Assembly (NCBI RefSeq): GCF_001673535.1
Contig: NZ_LZLY01000143.1
Coordinates: 36,925 to 100,924, forward strand
From: Mycobacterium sp. 1081908.1
Lineage (GTDB): Bacteria > Actinomycetota > Actinomycetes > Mycobacteriales > Mycobacteriaceae
DNA: 64,000 bases
Direction: 5' to 3'
A model generated the notes under the pieces. That model was not told where the DNA came from and searched no databases. It was given only the letters and a program-made list of their open reading frames with translations. The position numbers and the translations under genes are program-made. Positions 41,136 to 49,791 of the stretch are shown piece after piece (position 1 is the stretch's first letter; each line of letters starts with the position of its first letter).

Positions 41136-42574
41136 CCAACAATCAGCCTGCCGAGCAGAACGGTTTCAACCCCGTCACGGCGCTCAACGGACTGCTGGGC
41201 GAGGTCGGACTGTCCACAGCCGACGCAGGCGGCAACGTCACCTTCGACGGACAAGACCCCATCGTGGCCGCTCGTCACCGCCTTGGTGCGTGCATCGGCA
41301 TCCCGATGATGGGCAACGCGGTCGCGGCGGCAGCACTGCTGCGCCATCGTGGCGGACCCGATCAAGACCTGCACTTAGACCTGCGCCAAGCTGTCCACCA
41401 CATCACCCCCCATGCGTTCTGGCATCCCTCCCTAGCCGGCGATCTGCCGTCCTTCGCTCTGGTGCCCGATAACCCATTCCTCCTGTTGCCCTACCGAACT
41501 CGCGACGGGCGCACCGTCATGGCCTCCGGCGTCTATCCGCACCTGGCCGCCAAGTGGTGCCGCTTCCTCGACGTGCCGCCGGACTACGCCAAAGTCGCTG
41601 ATGCCTTTTCGAAGTGGGACAGCTTCGAACTCGAAGAGAAGGCCAACGCCGCCGGGTTGCCGCTCTGCGTGGCACGCACTCCCGACGAGTGGCTGGCTCA
41701 CCCGCACGGTGCCCTTCTCGCGACACAACCCGTCATCGGCCTGCGCCGTATCGGCGACGCTCCGCCACGCGCTCTCGGCCCCGCGAAGCGGGCCTTCGAC
41801 GGAGTGCGGGTGCTCTCCTTCACACACGCCATCGCGGGACCGACGGTCGGAAGGACGCTGGCCGAGCATGGCGCAGACGTACTGTGCGCAACCCGGCCGA
41901 TGGACTACGAGCACGACTTCATCTATGCCGAAGCCAACATCGGATCGCGTAGCGCCAACATCGACCTGACGAAGGACAAAGGGCAAGCCGACGCTGAACG
42001 GCTCCTGGCCAACGCGCACGTCGTCGTCAACAACCATCGCGGATCAAAACTAGAGAAGCTCGGTATCGACCCAGGCCACCTCGCACAGACCCACCCCGGC
42101 CTGGTGAACGTGTCGGTCACCTGTTACGGCTCAGAGGGACCGTGGGCCCAACGCGGCGGCTTCGACATGAACGGCTCTGCCGCATCGGGGCTGATGAGCA
42201 TTGAAGGCGGCGGCGACCATCCGAAACTGCCCCCGACAGGCATGATCAACGATTTCATCACCGGCTACATGGGCGCGCTCGGTGCCGCCGCCGGGTTGAT
42301 CAAGCAAGCCACAGAGGGCGGTAGTTGGCACGTCACGGTCAACCTCACCCGCACGGCCATGTGGTATCAGACGCTGGGACTGGTTGACCCGAAGAAGGCC
42401 GGAAGCGACGACGAGCGCACCATCCGCGAACCTGCCGCATACGATGCAGAAACACCCCTCGGCGATCTGCATATGCTCGCCCCGCCAGTAACTTTCAGTC
42501 ACACGCAAGCCCGCTGGATGGACCCAATCTTGATCCCTAAGGGTTCGAGTCATCCCGAGTGGTTGACCGCCTAA
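41132..42574 (+). CDS. CaiB/BaiF-family (class III) CoA-transferase
   Basis: 480 residues. The family fold is recognised from LPYRTRDGRTVMASGVYPHLAAKWCRF, FDGVRVLSFTHAIAGPTVGRTLAEHGADVL, GSRSANIDLTKDKGQADAERLLANAHVVVNNHR, YGSEGPWAQRGGFDMNGSAASG (catalytic Asp) and the family's C-terminal VTFSHT...ARW. It contains an N-terminal ~150-residue stretch resembling the tail part of the fold before the main domain, an order seen in some fused or permuted members. It is translationally coupled to the esterase upstream. Both lie in the ssrA island. Confidence 0.8.
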   Translation: MTNNQPAEQNGFNPVTALNGLLGEVGLSTADAGGNVTFDGQDPIVAARHRLGACIGIPMMGNAVAAAALLRHRGGPDQDLHLDLRQAVHHITPHAFWHPSLAGDLPSFALVPDNPFLLLPYRTRDGRTVMASGVYPHLAAKWCRFLDVPPDYAKVADAFSKWDSFELEEKANAAGLPLCVARTPDEWLAHPHGALLATQPVIGLRRIGDAPPRALGPAKRAFDGVRVLSFTHAIAGPTVGRTLAEHGADVLCATRPMDYEHDFIYAEANIGSRSANIDLTKDKGQADAERLLANAHVVVNNHRGSKLEKLGIDPGHLAQTHPGLVNVSVTCYGSEGPWAQRGGFDMNGSAASGLMSIEGGGDHPKLPPTGMINDFITGYMGALGAAAGLIKQATEGGSWHVTVNLTRTAMWYQTLGLVDPKKAGSDDERTIREPAAYDAETPLGDLHMLAPPVTFSHTQARWMDPILIPKGSSHPEWLTA

Positions 42575-43136
42575 GCGTCCCCAGCATCAAGATCGAAGCC
42601 GCGTTGTCCCGGAGGCGGGACGGGGGGGGTGCCCCTTGAATGCGCTCGCCGCCCGATCGAACGGCCAGCTTCGTCTCTCTCTCCGAGAGACGGCCACCCC
42701 CCTCGGTACCTTAGGCAGCCGATTCCCCTACGCGTCCCTGCGCTGCCCGAAAGGCGTAAAGCGCTGCATCTGCGCGCTTTTGACCGCATCCGAGCGCGGC
42801 CTTAACAGCACGAACGGAGTTGACGTCGCACCCGTCCTCCCAAAGCGCGCCGAGCTTGCAACGTCGTCCAGCTAATTGCCGACGGTCGATTTCGGCTTGC
42901 CTATCCACGCAACCGTCAGAGCATGCCTAAAGCTGTAAGCGAGCTGACCGCAATCCTCAGCCAGCGTGAATGAGCCAATTACTGGACGAGTATGACTGCC
43001 AGGCAACTGCTTCCGGACGCCTCCGTGACGATCGTTATATAGCTCTAGCTTTGCCGTCCCGCCCTCACCCGGCCTAAAAGCTCTCTCTGCGGAAGCCTCT
43101 ATTCGGTTAGTTTACCCAGTTTGACCTGCGGTCTTA
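42575..43136. other. Intergenic tail of the island with two hairpins
   Basis: No gene I can support. CGTCTCTC-TCTCC-GAGAGACG (42672-42692) is a perfect 8-bp hairpin. AAAGCGC (42758-42764) pairs with GCGCTTT (42774-42780), followed by more T, and could terminate transcription of the esterase/CoA-transferase unit. The 250 bp next to ssrA look distinctly lower in GC. Confidence 0.4.
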
Positions 43137-43158
43137 GGTGGAGCTGCCGGGAATCGAA
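43137..43158 (+). repeat. Right attachment-type repeat within the ssrA 3' end
   Basis: Same 22 bp as 37305-37326, here part of the intact tmRNA acceptor and T arm. The island lies on the low-coordinate side, so insertion kept ssrA functional. Confidence 0.8.
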
Positions 43159-43503
43159 CCCGGGTCCTACGGCATTCCCTCAAGGCTTCTCCGTGCGCAG
43201 TTCGCTATGCCTCTACTCGGATCTCCCGGTCACGCGAACCAGCCAGGATGACGATCCCAGTCGCTGTGTATGTCCCGATGAGTCCCGCGACCGGACTCAC
43301 CGGTGGATCCCTCTAGCTGACGCCAGGCTCCGGGTCGAGGGCGTTCCCGGTCTGACGGACTAGCTGTCGCTTAGGCAGCGAGAGCGTAGTCGCGCTGATG
43401 TGAATCGGCGCTTATATGGTTGCAACGACGCTTACGGTGGTCTCTTGCCTGCACCGGCACGCTTCCCTTGATTCGATGCGCGAAGTCGAAACCGTTCAGC
43501 CCC
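43137..43503 (-). ncRNA. ssrA: tmRNA (ssrA), tag ADSHQRDYALAA
   Basis: Read on the minus strand from 43503: GGGGCTGAACGGTTTCGACTT begins the tRNA-like domain, and the 3' part GGTTCGATTCCCGGCAGCTCC closes it (acceptor GGGGCTG with CAGCTCC, discriminator at 43139, CC encoded, final A added later). About 367 nt, normal for mycobacteria. The internal tag reading frame GCC GAT TCA ... GCT GCC TAA lies at 43371-43409 and encodes ADSHQRDYALAA, the mycobacterial proteolysis tag. It rescues stalled ribosomes with SmpB, encoded 4 kb away. Confidence 0.97.
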
Positions 43504-43607
43504 TTGTCTGTTTTCTTCGAGCATCCCCGCCGACTTTCGGCAGGACAATCCATGGTACCCGCCTGATAACGAGCGGCAACGGAATAAACTTCCCGGCCGG
43601 GACGCGG

Positions 43608-44453
43608 TCAGATCACAAAATTCAGGTTCTCGACCACCCGGTTGGCCACGTCGTTGTCGCCGCCGACCTCGACGTCCTGGGCGCGGGCGGGGCACATCGG
43701 CCGCCCGCCGGACAGCCGGGTGAACTGCAGCCCGTCCAGCCGGATCGTCGCCGTCGGTTCCTGGCCGCCGAAGTCGTCGACCACCTGCGCGCGTCCGTCG
43801 ACGTTGACGCGGATGTCGCGGGCCACGGGGCCGGTCAGTTCGAACAGGATGCGCGAGCCGTCGGGCGCCTTGCCGCGCTTGCCCACCACGTAGCCCATCG
43901 TGGACGCGATCTCGTCGAGGGAAAGTTCCGCCGCCATCGAGTCCAGCTCGGAGTCGGACGACGGCCGCGATAACGCCTGCCGAATGTCCTGCTCGTGCAT
44001 CCAGCAGTCAAACGCGCGCACCCGCATGAACCGGCCGTAGCTTTCCGGGCCCACCGGCGTCACCGTCACCGCGTTCCACTCCTCGTCCGACATGCTTGTC
44101 AGCACCTTGCGCCGATCGCTGGTGATGTCCCTGAACCGTGCCAGCACTTCAGCGCCCGACTCCCCGCTGAGGTGACGCACCCAGCACTCGTTCATCGCGC
44201 CGATGTCGTTGCGGACGTGGTCGAGCGCCTTGACGTCGATGTCGGGCTGCGGCGCGGCGATGCCGACCAGGAACGACTCGGTGCCGATCATGTGCGACAC
44301 CACGGCCTTGACGTCCCACCCGGGCAGTGGCGTCGCGGCCAGCCAATCGTCCTCGGGCAGCCCGTCGAGCAGCGCGTCGATGGAGTCCCACACGGCGAAG
44401 AGCCCCGAGAGGACGTCGGATTTATCCAGCTGGGTGACGGGGCGGTCGGCCAT
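43608..44453 (-). CDS. Mycothiol-dependent maleylpyruvate-isomerase-like (DinB fold) protein
   Basis: 281 residues. The N-terminal DinB/MDMPI domain includes LDGLPEDDWLAATPLPGWDVKAVVSHMIGTES (first metal His), NECWVRHLSGESG and FDCWMHEQDIRQAL (further His). The C-terminal domain is SCP2-like (DGSRILFELTGPVARDIRVNVDGRAQ). Such proteins use mycothiol and a metal; substrate unknown. Orthologous position Rv3099c, next to ssrA. Confidence 0.85.
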   Translation of the reverse strand: MADRPVTQLDKSDVLSGLFAVWDSIDALLDGLPEDDWLAATPLPGWDVKAVVSHMIGTESFLVGIAAPQPDIDVKALDHVRNDIGAMNECWVRHLSGESGAEVLARFRDITSDRRKVLTSMSDEEWNAVTVTPVGPESYGRFMRVRAFDCWMHEQDIRQALSRPSSDSELDSMAAELSLDEIASTMGYVVGKRGKAPDGSRILFELTGPVARDIRVNVDGRAQVVDDFGGQEPTATIRLDGLQFTRLSGGRPMCPARAQDVEVGGDNDVANRVVENLNFVI

Positions 44454-44471
44454 GGTCGGATAGTAGGCCGG

Positions 44472-45506
44472 TCATGTTCCTATAAAGGAGCCAACCCGAA
44501 AAAGGATCAGTCCGCTGATCGTAAGCATGCCGCCGACGCCGACCATGCCGACGGGCCCAGGCCAGACTGCGATCCAGGTCCCGGCTGCGACCGCGAGCAG
44601 CGAATGGGCAATGCGCAGCGCGACAAAGAACTGCTGCCGCAGGACCGATACCAGGACGGGGCGGGGGATGGCGCGCCCCAACCGCACGAGGACCGCGACC
44701 AGCGCCGCGGCGACCAAGCCGGCCAGCACTCGAATTACCGTCGTCGGGTGGCCTTCGCTGTACAGTCCCGCGGCGAGAGCGACGAGAAAGCCGAGAATCG
44801 TCGCCGCGATCGTCACGAGCCTGAGCACCTTGCGCAGAACCACGCCGATATTCCTGCGGGCGAGGTCTCCCAAGGTCGGGTCGATACCCGCCGCCCCGAG
44901 AAAGCCCCGCAACGCGTGCTGGAACCCGCCGCGCCGCAGCCGGTTGACGGCCAAGTTGTTGAGCGCCTCGGCGTTGCCGGGATCCAGCGTCAGCGCCTGC
45001 TGATATGCCGCGTCCGACTCCCCCATCCTGCGCAGGTCGTGCAGGATGGAGCCGCGCAGGATCAGCGCGTCGACGCTCGCCGGATCAAGCCTTAGCGCCT
45101 CGTCCACTTCGAGCAGCGCTGCCGAGTGGTGGAGCGCCTTGTGCAGCATCCGCGCGTAAAGGCGATGCGGCAGATGGTCATTGGGGTGGGCGACCACCGT
45201 TCGCCAGGCCATCCATAAGGCTTCGTAACCGCGACCCAGGCCGTCGAGCGCCAGCGCGTATATCCGCATGGACATCTCGTCCTGCGGAGCCGCGGACAAC
45301 GCGGCGTACGCGCTCCAGGCTGCGCCCGGATAGTTGTCGAGCATGTATTCGGCGCGGGCGTGGTGTGCCAGCAGGCTCGGATCGTTCGGGTGTCGCGCCA
45401 ACGATTGCCGCAGCACGTCGCGGGCGCGCTCGTAGTTCTTGCTGTCGAAGTAGGCCTCGGCGAGGCGCACGGCCTGATCCGGCTGATCGAGGCCGGACTC
45501 CGGCAT
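44472..45506 (-). CDS. TPR protein with C-terminal membrane helices
   Basis: 344 residues. TPR-type repeats fill residues 1-200 (AVRLAEAYFDSKNYERARDVLRQSLARHPNDP; ALRLDPASVDALILRGSILHDLRRMGESDAAYQQALTLDPGNAEALNNLAVNRL). Then come hydrophobic segments: LVTIAATILGFLVALAAGLY; VLAGLVAAALVAVLV; ILFRVGSFIG and one around AHSLLAVAAGTWIAVW. It overlaps the AAA gene stop by 1 bp (TAATG), so the pair is translated together. Likely a membrane-anchored adaptor for that ATPase. Not part of the M. tuberculosis gene order as I recall it. Confidence 0.75.
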   Translation of the reverse strand: MPESGLDQPDQAVRLAEAYFDSKNYERARDVLRQSLARHPNDPSLLAHHARAEYMLDNYPGAAWSAYAALSAAPQDEMSMRIYALALDGLGRGYEALWMAWRTVVAHPNDHLPHRLYARMLHKALHHSAALLEVDEALRLDPASVDALILRGSILHDLRRMGESDAAYQQALTLDPGNAEALNNLAVNRLRRGGFQHALRGFLGAAGIDPTLGDLARRNIGVVLRKVLRLVTIAATILGFLVALAAGLYSEGHPTTVIRVLAGLVAAALVAVLVRLGRAIPRPVLVSVLRQQFFVALRIAHSLLAVAAGTWIAVWPGPVGMVGVGGMLTISGLILFRVGSFIGT

Positions 45507-46750
45507 TACCGCATTTTCCTGCGCCGCAGGTACTTCGCCAGCTCGTCGTAGGTGCCGTCGTTATTGGCGAATTCGACGACGTTGCGGGCCGTCTCGAACC
45601 ACGGCCCGGTGCTGGGCCGTATTTGCGCGGCGGCGGCGTCGACGTCGGCCATGGTCACCGGGCGAACTTGACCGCTGCGCAGCGAGTCCGCCATCGCCAA
45701 TTGCGTTGCGGTGTCGCAGATGTGCGCGAGGTCGGCACCCGAGAACCCCTCGGTGCGGCCGGCGATCGATCGAAGGTCGATGCCCGCTACCGGTCGATCC
45801 CTCAGGTGAAAGCGGACGATGCCGGTCCTGGCTTCGAGGTCGGGCAGGGCCACGAAGATCATCCGGTCGAATCGGCCCGGCCGTCGCAGGGCCGGATCGA
45901 CGTCCCATGGGGCGTTGGTCGCACCGAGCACGTAGACACCGTCGTTGGTGGACGTGGCCGAGTCCATTTCCTCTAGGAGGGTGTTGACGACCGTGCGCAG
46001 GCCGGAACCGCCAACCAGCCCGGACCGACGGTGCCCTAACGCGTCCACCTCGTCGAAGAACAGCACACAGGGGGCGTTTCGGCGGGCGGTCTCGAATATC
46101 GAGTGGACGCTGCGCTCGGACTCACCGAGCCAACTATGCAAGACGTCGGCGATCCCCACCTGATAGAAGTTCGCGCCCATCTCGCCCGAAATCGCCTTCG
46201 CGATGTAGGTCTTGCCACAGCCGGGCGGCCCGTAGAGCAGCAGGCCGCCGCGCGCCGAGATCTTGTAGGCCTTCATCAGCTCGGGGTTGCGGATCGGGCC
46301 GAGCAGCGAGAGCTCGATCTGTTGTTTGACCTCGGCCATGCCGGCGACGTCCGCCAGCCGCACCTGGCTTCGTTCGACCACTTCGAAGTCCGTCTCGTCG
46401 ACCGCGTCGGGGGTCGGCTCGACGAATGCGGGAGCGATGATGCCCTCGACTTCGCGTTCGGCGCTGGACCAATCGAAACCCTCATTGCCCATGGAGGGCG
46501 CCTCCCCCGGCGCCGGCTCGCCGGACGCGCCGGCCAGCGCGGCGCTGCACCGCTGCAACAGGCTGAGCGCGTCCGCGTTGGCGGCGTCCCGGCTCAACGC
46601 CGCGCTGCAGTGGTTCAGCGCCTCGGCGTAGCGCCCCTTGTCCGCCAGCAGGCCGGCGAGGTGTAAACGCAACTCGATCACTTCGGGGCTGCGTTCCACC
46701 GCGCCGGACAACTCCCGGATCACCGGGTCCTCGGTATCAAACGCGCCCAA
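45506..46750 (-). CDS. AAA+ ATPase with N-terminal TPR-like region
   Basis: 414 residues. N-terminus 1-~75 is TPR-like (LHLAGLLADKGRYAEALNHCSAALSRDAANADAL), then an acidic linker, then one classical CDC48-type AAA module: VRLADVAGMAEVKQQIELSLLGP, Walker A GPPGCGKTYIAKAI, Walker B CVLFFDEVDALG, sensor GATNAPWDVDPALRRPGRFDRMIFV with Arg fingers, and FSGADLAHICDTAT. Resembles type VII EccA in layout but not in the AAA subtype. Start is TTG 46750 after GGGAGG. A chaperone or remodelling partner for the downstream TPR membrane protein is the simplest inference. Confidence 0.8.
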   Translation of the reverse strand: MGAFDTEDPVIRELSGAVERSPEVIELRLHLAGLLADKGRYAEALNHCSAALSRDAANADALSLLQRCSAALAGASGEPAPGEAPSMGNEGFDWSSAEREVEGIIAPAFVEPTPDAVDETDFEVVERSQVRLADVAGMAEVKQQIELSLLGPIRNPELMKAYKISARGGLLLYGPPGCGKTYIAKAISGEMGANFYQVGIADVLHSWLGESERSVHSIFETARRNAPCVLFFDEVDALGHRRSGLVGGSGLRTVVNTLLEEMDSATSTNDGVYVLGATNAPWDVDPALRRPGRFDRMIFVALPDLEARTGIVRFHLRDRPVAGIDLRSIAGRTEGFSGADLAHICDTATQLAMADSLRSGQVRPVTMADVDAAAAQIRPSTGPWFETARNVVEFANNDGTYDELAKYLRRRKMR

Positions 46751-46810
46751 CGCACCCTCCCGACGCGACTTCCGCTGCTATCGGCACCATGGTAAGGCGC
46801 GGCGGAAGGG

Positions 46811-47599
46811 TCAGCTTGCGGCGATCATCGCCACGGAACCCATGGCCATCACCATGCCGACGCCCTGGCATCGGCTCACCCGCTCGCGCAGCACCACCAT
46901 CGCCAGCACGACCGTTGCCGCCGGATACAGCGAGATCAGGATGCTGGCCAGCGACAGCAGCCAGGTGTGCAGCGCCAGCAGCATGGTCACGTTGGCGCAG
47001 ATGTCCAGCACGGCCACGCCCAGGGCCAGCTTCAGCGGCTTCCCGCGCGGCATCTTCAGGTTCTTGCTCATCGCGGACATGGCGAAGACCACGGCCGTAG
47101 CGGACAGCCGGGCGAACACCAGTGGCCAGAGTTTGGTCTCGTGTGGCGCCTGATGAAGGAACACCATGTTCAGTCCCATCGCCGAGCCCGCCACCACCGT
47201 GAGCCAGGCGACCTTCGGGGTGAATCGGTACGGCGTGGTGCCCTCGACGTTGGCCTCGCGGCTGACCAGCATCACCGCGACCAGGGCCAGCACGACGCCT
47301 AACGAGGCCGCCTGGCCGGGGCGCTCCCCCAGGGCCACACCGACCGCCACCGGCACCGCGGCGTTGAGCACGGCGGCCAAGGGTGAGACCACCGATATCG
47401 GCCCGGCACCCAGCGCGGCGAAGAACGCCCACATGCCGAACGCCATCCCGACGCCGTACAGGCCGCCCCAAATGACCGCGCCGGACCGAATCGGTCCGCC
47501 CGCCGCGACGGCCAGCAGACCCAGCAATACCGCCTCGATCGGGTAGGCCACGAGCATCACCCGCAGCGCTGCTACCCGTCGAGCGGCCACACCGCCCAC
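46811..47599 (-). CDS. EamA/DMT-family transporter, N-terminus uncertain
   Basis: 262 residues from GTG 47599. Eight or nine hydrophobic helices with the two-EamA arrangement: VWGGLYGVGMAFGMWAFFAALGAGPISVVSPLAAVLNAAVPV and LALHTWLLSLASILISLYPAATVVLAMVVLRERVS. In-frame codons upstream read LIGAAYAQLSAVTYGVSDFV, which is the normal first helix of the family, but no ATG, GTG or TTG occurs before the smpB stop. Initiation at CTG 47656 or ATT 47653, or a truncated first helix, must be assumed. Co-transcribed with smpB. Confidence 0.7.
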   Translation of the reverse strand: MGGVAARRVAALRVMLVAYPIEAVLLGLLAVAAGGPIRSGAVIWGGLYGVGMAFGMWAFFAALGAGPISVVSPLAAVLNAAVPVAVGVALGERPGQAASLGVVLALVAVMLVSREANVEGTTPYRFTPKVAWLTVVAGSAMGLNMVFLHQAPHETKLWPLVFARLSATAVVFAMSAMSKNLKMPRGKPLKLALGVAVLDICANVTMLLALHTWLLSLASILISLYPAATVVLAMVVLRERVSRCQGVGMVMAMGSVAMIAAS

Positions 47600-47652
47600 G
47601 AAATCGCTGACGCCGTACGTAACGGCAGACAGCTGGGCGTAAGCCGCCCCAA

Positions 47653-48162
47653 TCAGTTCATGCCCTTGGCTCGGCGCCCCAGTTCACGGGTCACTTCGCG
47701 TTGGGCGTCTCGGCGGGCCACGTCCTGGCGTTTGTCATAGGCTCGCTTGCCGCGCGCCAGCGCGAGCTCGACCTTGACCTTTCCTTCGGAGAAATACAGA
47801 GACAATGGCACGAGGGCGAGGTTACCATCCCGTATCTTGCCGACCAGTCTGTCGATTTGTTGCCTATGTAACAACAACTTTCGATTGCGACGTGGGTCAT
47901 GGTTGGTCCAGCTACCGTGCTCGTACTCCGGAATGTGCAGGTTACGCAACCAGACTTCGCCGTCGTCGACGGTTGCGAACGCATCGGCCAGTGACGCATG
48001 GCCTTCGCGCAAGCTCTTCACTTCGGTGCCCTGCAAAGCCACCCCCGCCTCGAAAAGCTCGAGGATCGAATAATTGTGCCGCGCTTTGCGATTGGTGGCC
48101 ACGATCTGTTTGCTGCCGCGCTTGCCGCCCGCCGACTTGGCCCGGCTGGAGTCGTTGGCCAC
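47653..48162 (-). CDS. smpB: SsrA-binding protein SmpB
   Basis: 169 residues. Binds tmRNA and delivers it to stalled ribosomes. Signatures: ATNRKARHNYSILELFEAGVALQGTEVKSLREGHASL, WLRNLHIPEYEHGSWTNHDPRRNRKLLLH and the basic C-terminal tail KRQDVARRDAQREVTRELGRRAKG that mimics the tRNA anticodon stem. GTG 48162 starts 2 bp after the ftsX stop. The N-terminus is about 9 residues longer than the M. tuberculosis protein. It lies on the same strand as ssrA, with four genes between them. Confidence 0.95.
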   Translation of the reverse strand: MANDSSRAKSAGGKRGSKQIVATNRKARHNYSILELFEAGVALQGTEVKSLREGHASLADAFATVDDGEVWLRNLHIPEYEHGSWTNHDPRRNRKLLLHRQQIDRLVGKIRDGNLALVPLSLYFSEGKVKVELALARGKRAYDKRQDVARRDAQREVTRELGRRAKGMN

Positions 48163-48164
48163 AG

Positions 48165-49058
48165 CTACCGCCGTACGTACAGGCGCAACGTCACGTAGGC
48201 GGTCAACGCGGCCATCGACACGCCGAGCAGGAACAGCCATGGCGAGATGTAGATGATGTCGGCGTAGTCGACCCGGGCGATCAGGTTGGCTTGGTAGAAC
48301 TGGTTCAGCGCGTTATCCAAAAAGGTTGCCCGCACCAGGATTAAGCCGGCGACCGCGATGGACACGCCGACGGCCGCGGCGACCATTGCCTCGACCAGGA
48401 ACGGCAACTGGGTATACCAGCGGCTGGCGCCGACCAGGCGCATGATCCCGATCTCCGTGCGGCGCGTATACGCCGCCACCTGGACCATGTTGGCAATCAA
48501 CAGGATCGCGCCGACGGCCTGCACCAGGGCGACGGCGAACGCGGCCTTGCTCAGGCCGTCCAGGACCGCGAAGAGGCGGTCGATCAGGTCCTTCTGGTTG
48601 AGCACGGAAAGCACCCCGGGCTGTCCCTGCATCGCGGAGTCAAAGTCCTTGTGCTGCTCGGGATTCTCCAGCTTGACGATGAACGATGCTGGGAAAGAAT
48701 CCTTTCCGGCAACGTCCTTGTACTGCGGGAACTTCCGGATGGCGTCGTCGTAGGCGTCCTGACGGTTGAGGAACCGCACCGATTTGACGTCTTGTCGGGC
48801 TTCGATCTTTTCCCGCAGCGCCTTGCACGGGTTGGTGCCGCACGACGGGTCGTTCGCGGAGACGTCCTCGGTGAGGAAGACCTGCGTCTCGACACGGTCG
48901 AGGTAGATGGCGCGGGAATGGTCGGCCAGCAGGACCACCAGCAGGCCGCCGCCGAACAGGCCGATCGAGATCGCGGTCGTCAGGATCATCGCGGCCGTCA
49001 TGGTGACGTTGCGACGAAGGCCGGTCAGGACCTCGTTGAGAAGGAAGCCGAAGCGCAC
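48165..49058 (-). CDS. ftsX: Cell-division protein FtsX
   Basis: 297 residues. Membrane subunit of the FtsEX complex that activates the peptidoglycan hydrolase RipC at the septum. One N-terminal helix (MILTTAISIGLFGGGLLVVL), a large extracellular domain with a Cys pair (DPSCGTNPCKALRE), then three C-terminal helices (AFAVALVQAVGAILLIANMVQ; AVGVSIAVAGLILVRATF; SPWLFLLGVSMAALTAYVTL) with the FtsX loop YTRRTEIGIMRLVGASRW. GTG 49058 directly follows the ftsE stop (TAAGTG). Confidence 0.95.
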   Translation of the reverse strand: MRFGFLLNEVLTGLRRNVTMTAAMILTTAISIGLFGGGLLVVLLADHSRAIYLDRVETQVFLTEDVSANDPSCGTNPCKALREKIEARQDVKSVRFLNRQDAYDDAIRKFPQYKDVAGKDSFPASFIVKLENPEQHKDFDSAMQGQPGVLSVLNQKDLIDRLFAVLDGLSKAAFAVALVQAVGAILLIANMVQVAAYTRRTEIGIMRLVGASRWYTQLPFLVEAMVAAAVGVSIAVAGLILVRATFLDNALNQFYQANLIARVDYADIIYISPWLFLLGVSMAALTAYVTLRLYVRR

Positions 49059-49748
49059 TTAGCGATCCATCCCGTAGATGCCGCGCTGCTCGTCGCGAAC
49101 CAGCCGGCCGAGCGACAGCTCGACGACCCGCTGCCGCATGGAGTCGACGATGTGGTGGTCGTGCGTCGCCATCAGCACCGTGGTGCCCGTGCGGTTGATC
49201 CGCTCCAACAAATCCATGATGTCCTTACTGGTGTCCGGGTCGAGGTTGCCGGTCGGCTCGTCGGCCAACAGCACCAGCGGGCGGTTGACGAACGCGCGGG
49301 CGATGGCGACCCGTTGCTGCTCGCCACCGGACAACTCGCCGGGCAGTCGGTTGGCCTTTCCGGACAGGCCGACCGTTTCCAGCACCTCGGGCACGGTCCG
49401 GTTGATCGCGTCCCGGCGCTTGCCGATGACCTCCAGCGCGAAAGCGACGTTTTCATACACGGTCTTCTGCTGCAGCAGCCGGAAATCCTGGAACACGCAG
49501 CCGATGACCTGGCGCAGCTTCGGGACGTGGCGTCCGGGGAGCTTGTTGACGTGAAACTTCGAGACCCGAATGTCGCCGGTGTTCGGGCTCTCCTCGGCCA
49601 GCAGCAGCCGCATGAACGTCGACTTTCCGGAGCCCGACGGGCCGATCAGGAAGACGAATTCACCCTTGTCGATTTTGACGTTGATGTCGTCCAGCGCCGG
49701 GCGAGCCGACGCTTTGTACTTCTTGCTGACGTTGTCAAGGGTGATCAT
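49059..49748 (-). CDS. ftsE: Cell-division ATP-binding protein FtsE
   Basis: 229-residue ABC ATPase. Walker A LIGPSGSGKSTFMRLL, Q-loop CVFQDFRLL, ABC signature LSGGEQQRVAIARAF, Walker B LLADEPTGNLD and switch ATHDHHIVD. MITLDNVSKKYKASARPALDDIN is the standard N-terminus; ATG 49748. Drives FtsX conformational change at the division site. Co-transcribed with ftsX and smpB. Confidence 0.96.
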   Translation of the reverse strand: MITLDNVSKKYKASARPALDDINVKIDKGEFVFLIGPSGSGKSTFMRLLLAEESPNTGDIRVSKFHVNKLPGRHVPKLRQVIGCVFQDFRLLQQKTVYENVAFALEVIGKRRDAINRTVPEVLETVGLSGKANRLPGELSGGEQQRVAIARAFVNRPLVLLADEPTGNLDPDTSKDIMDLLERINRTGTTVLMATHDHHIVDSMRQRVVELSLGRLVRDEQRGIYGMDR

Positions 49749-49791
49749 CACGGCACGCCAGTGTAGCCGTGGATTTCGCTGGTAAGCCAAG

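Larger units (their letters stand above)
37305..43136. mobile_element. Putative genomic island integrated at the 3' end of ssrA (about 5.8 kb)
   Basis: Bounded by a 22-bp direct repeat of the tmRNA 3' end (37305-37326 and 43137-43158). It carries an Mrr-like nuclease, a serine resolvase, an Lrp/AsnC regulator, an esterase and a CoA-transferase. These genes look less GC-rich than flanking DNA. ssrA is a common target of tyrosine integrases, but none is visible, so the element may have lost it or used another route. Block order with M. tuberculosis places lipY and ssrA close together without these genes. Confidence 0.65.

Noticed and set aside
42711..42908. 65-codon minus-strand frame (GTG start) in the island tail, with a helix-like end NSVRAVKAALGCGQKRADAAL
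   Set aside because: Could be a DNA-binding remnant, but no ribosome site, no recognised family, and a hairpin lies inside it. Not strong enough to call.
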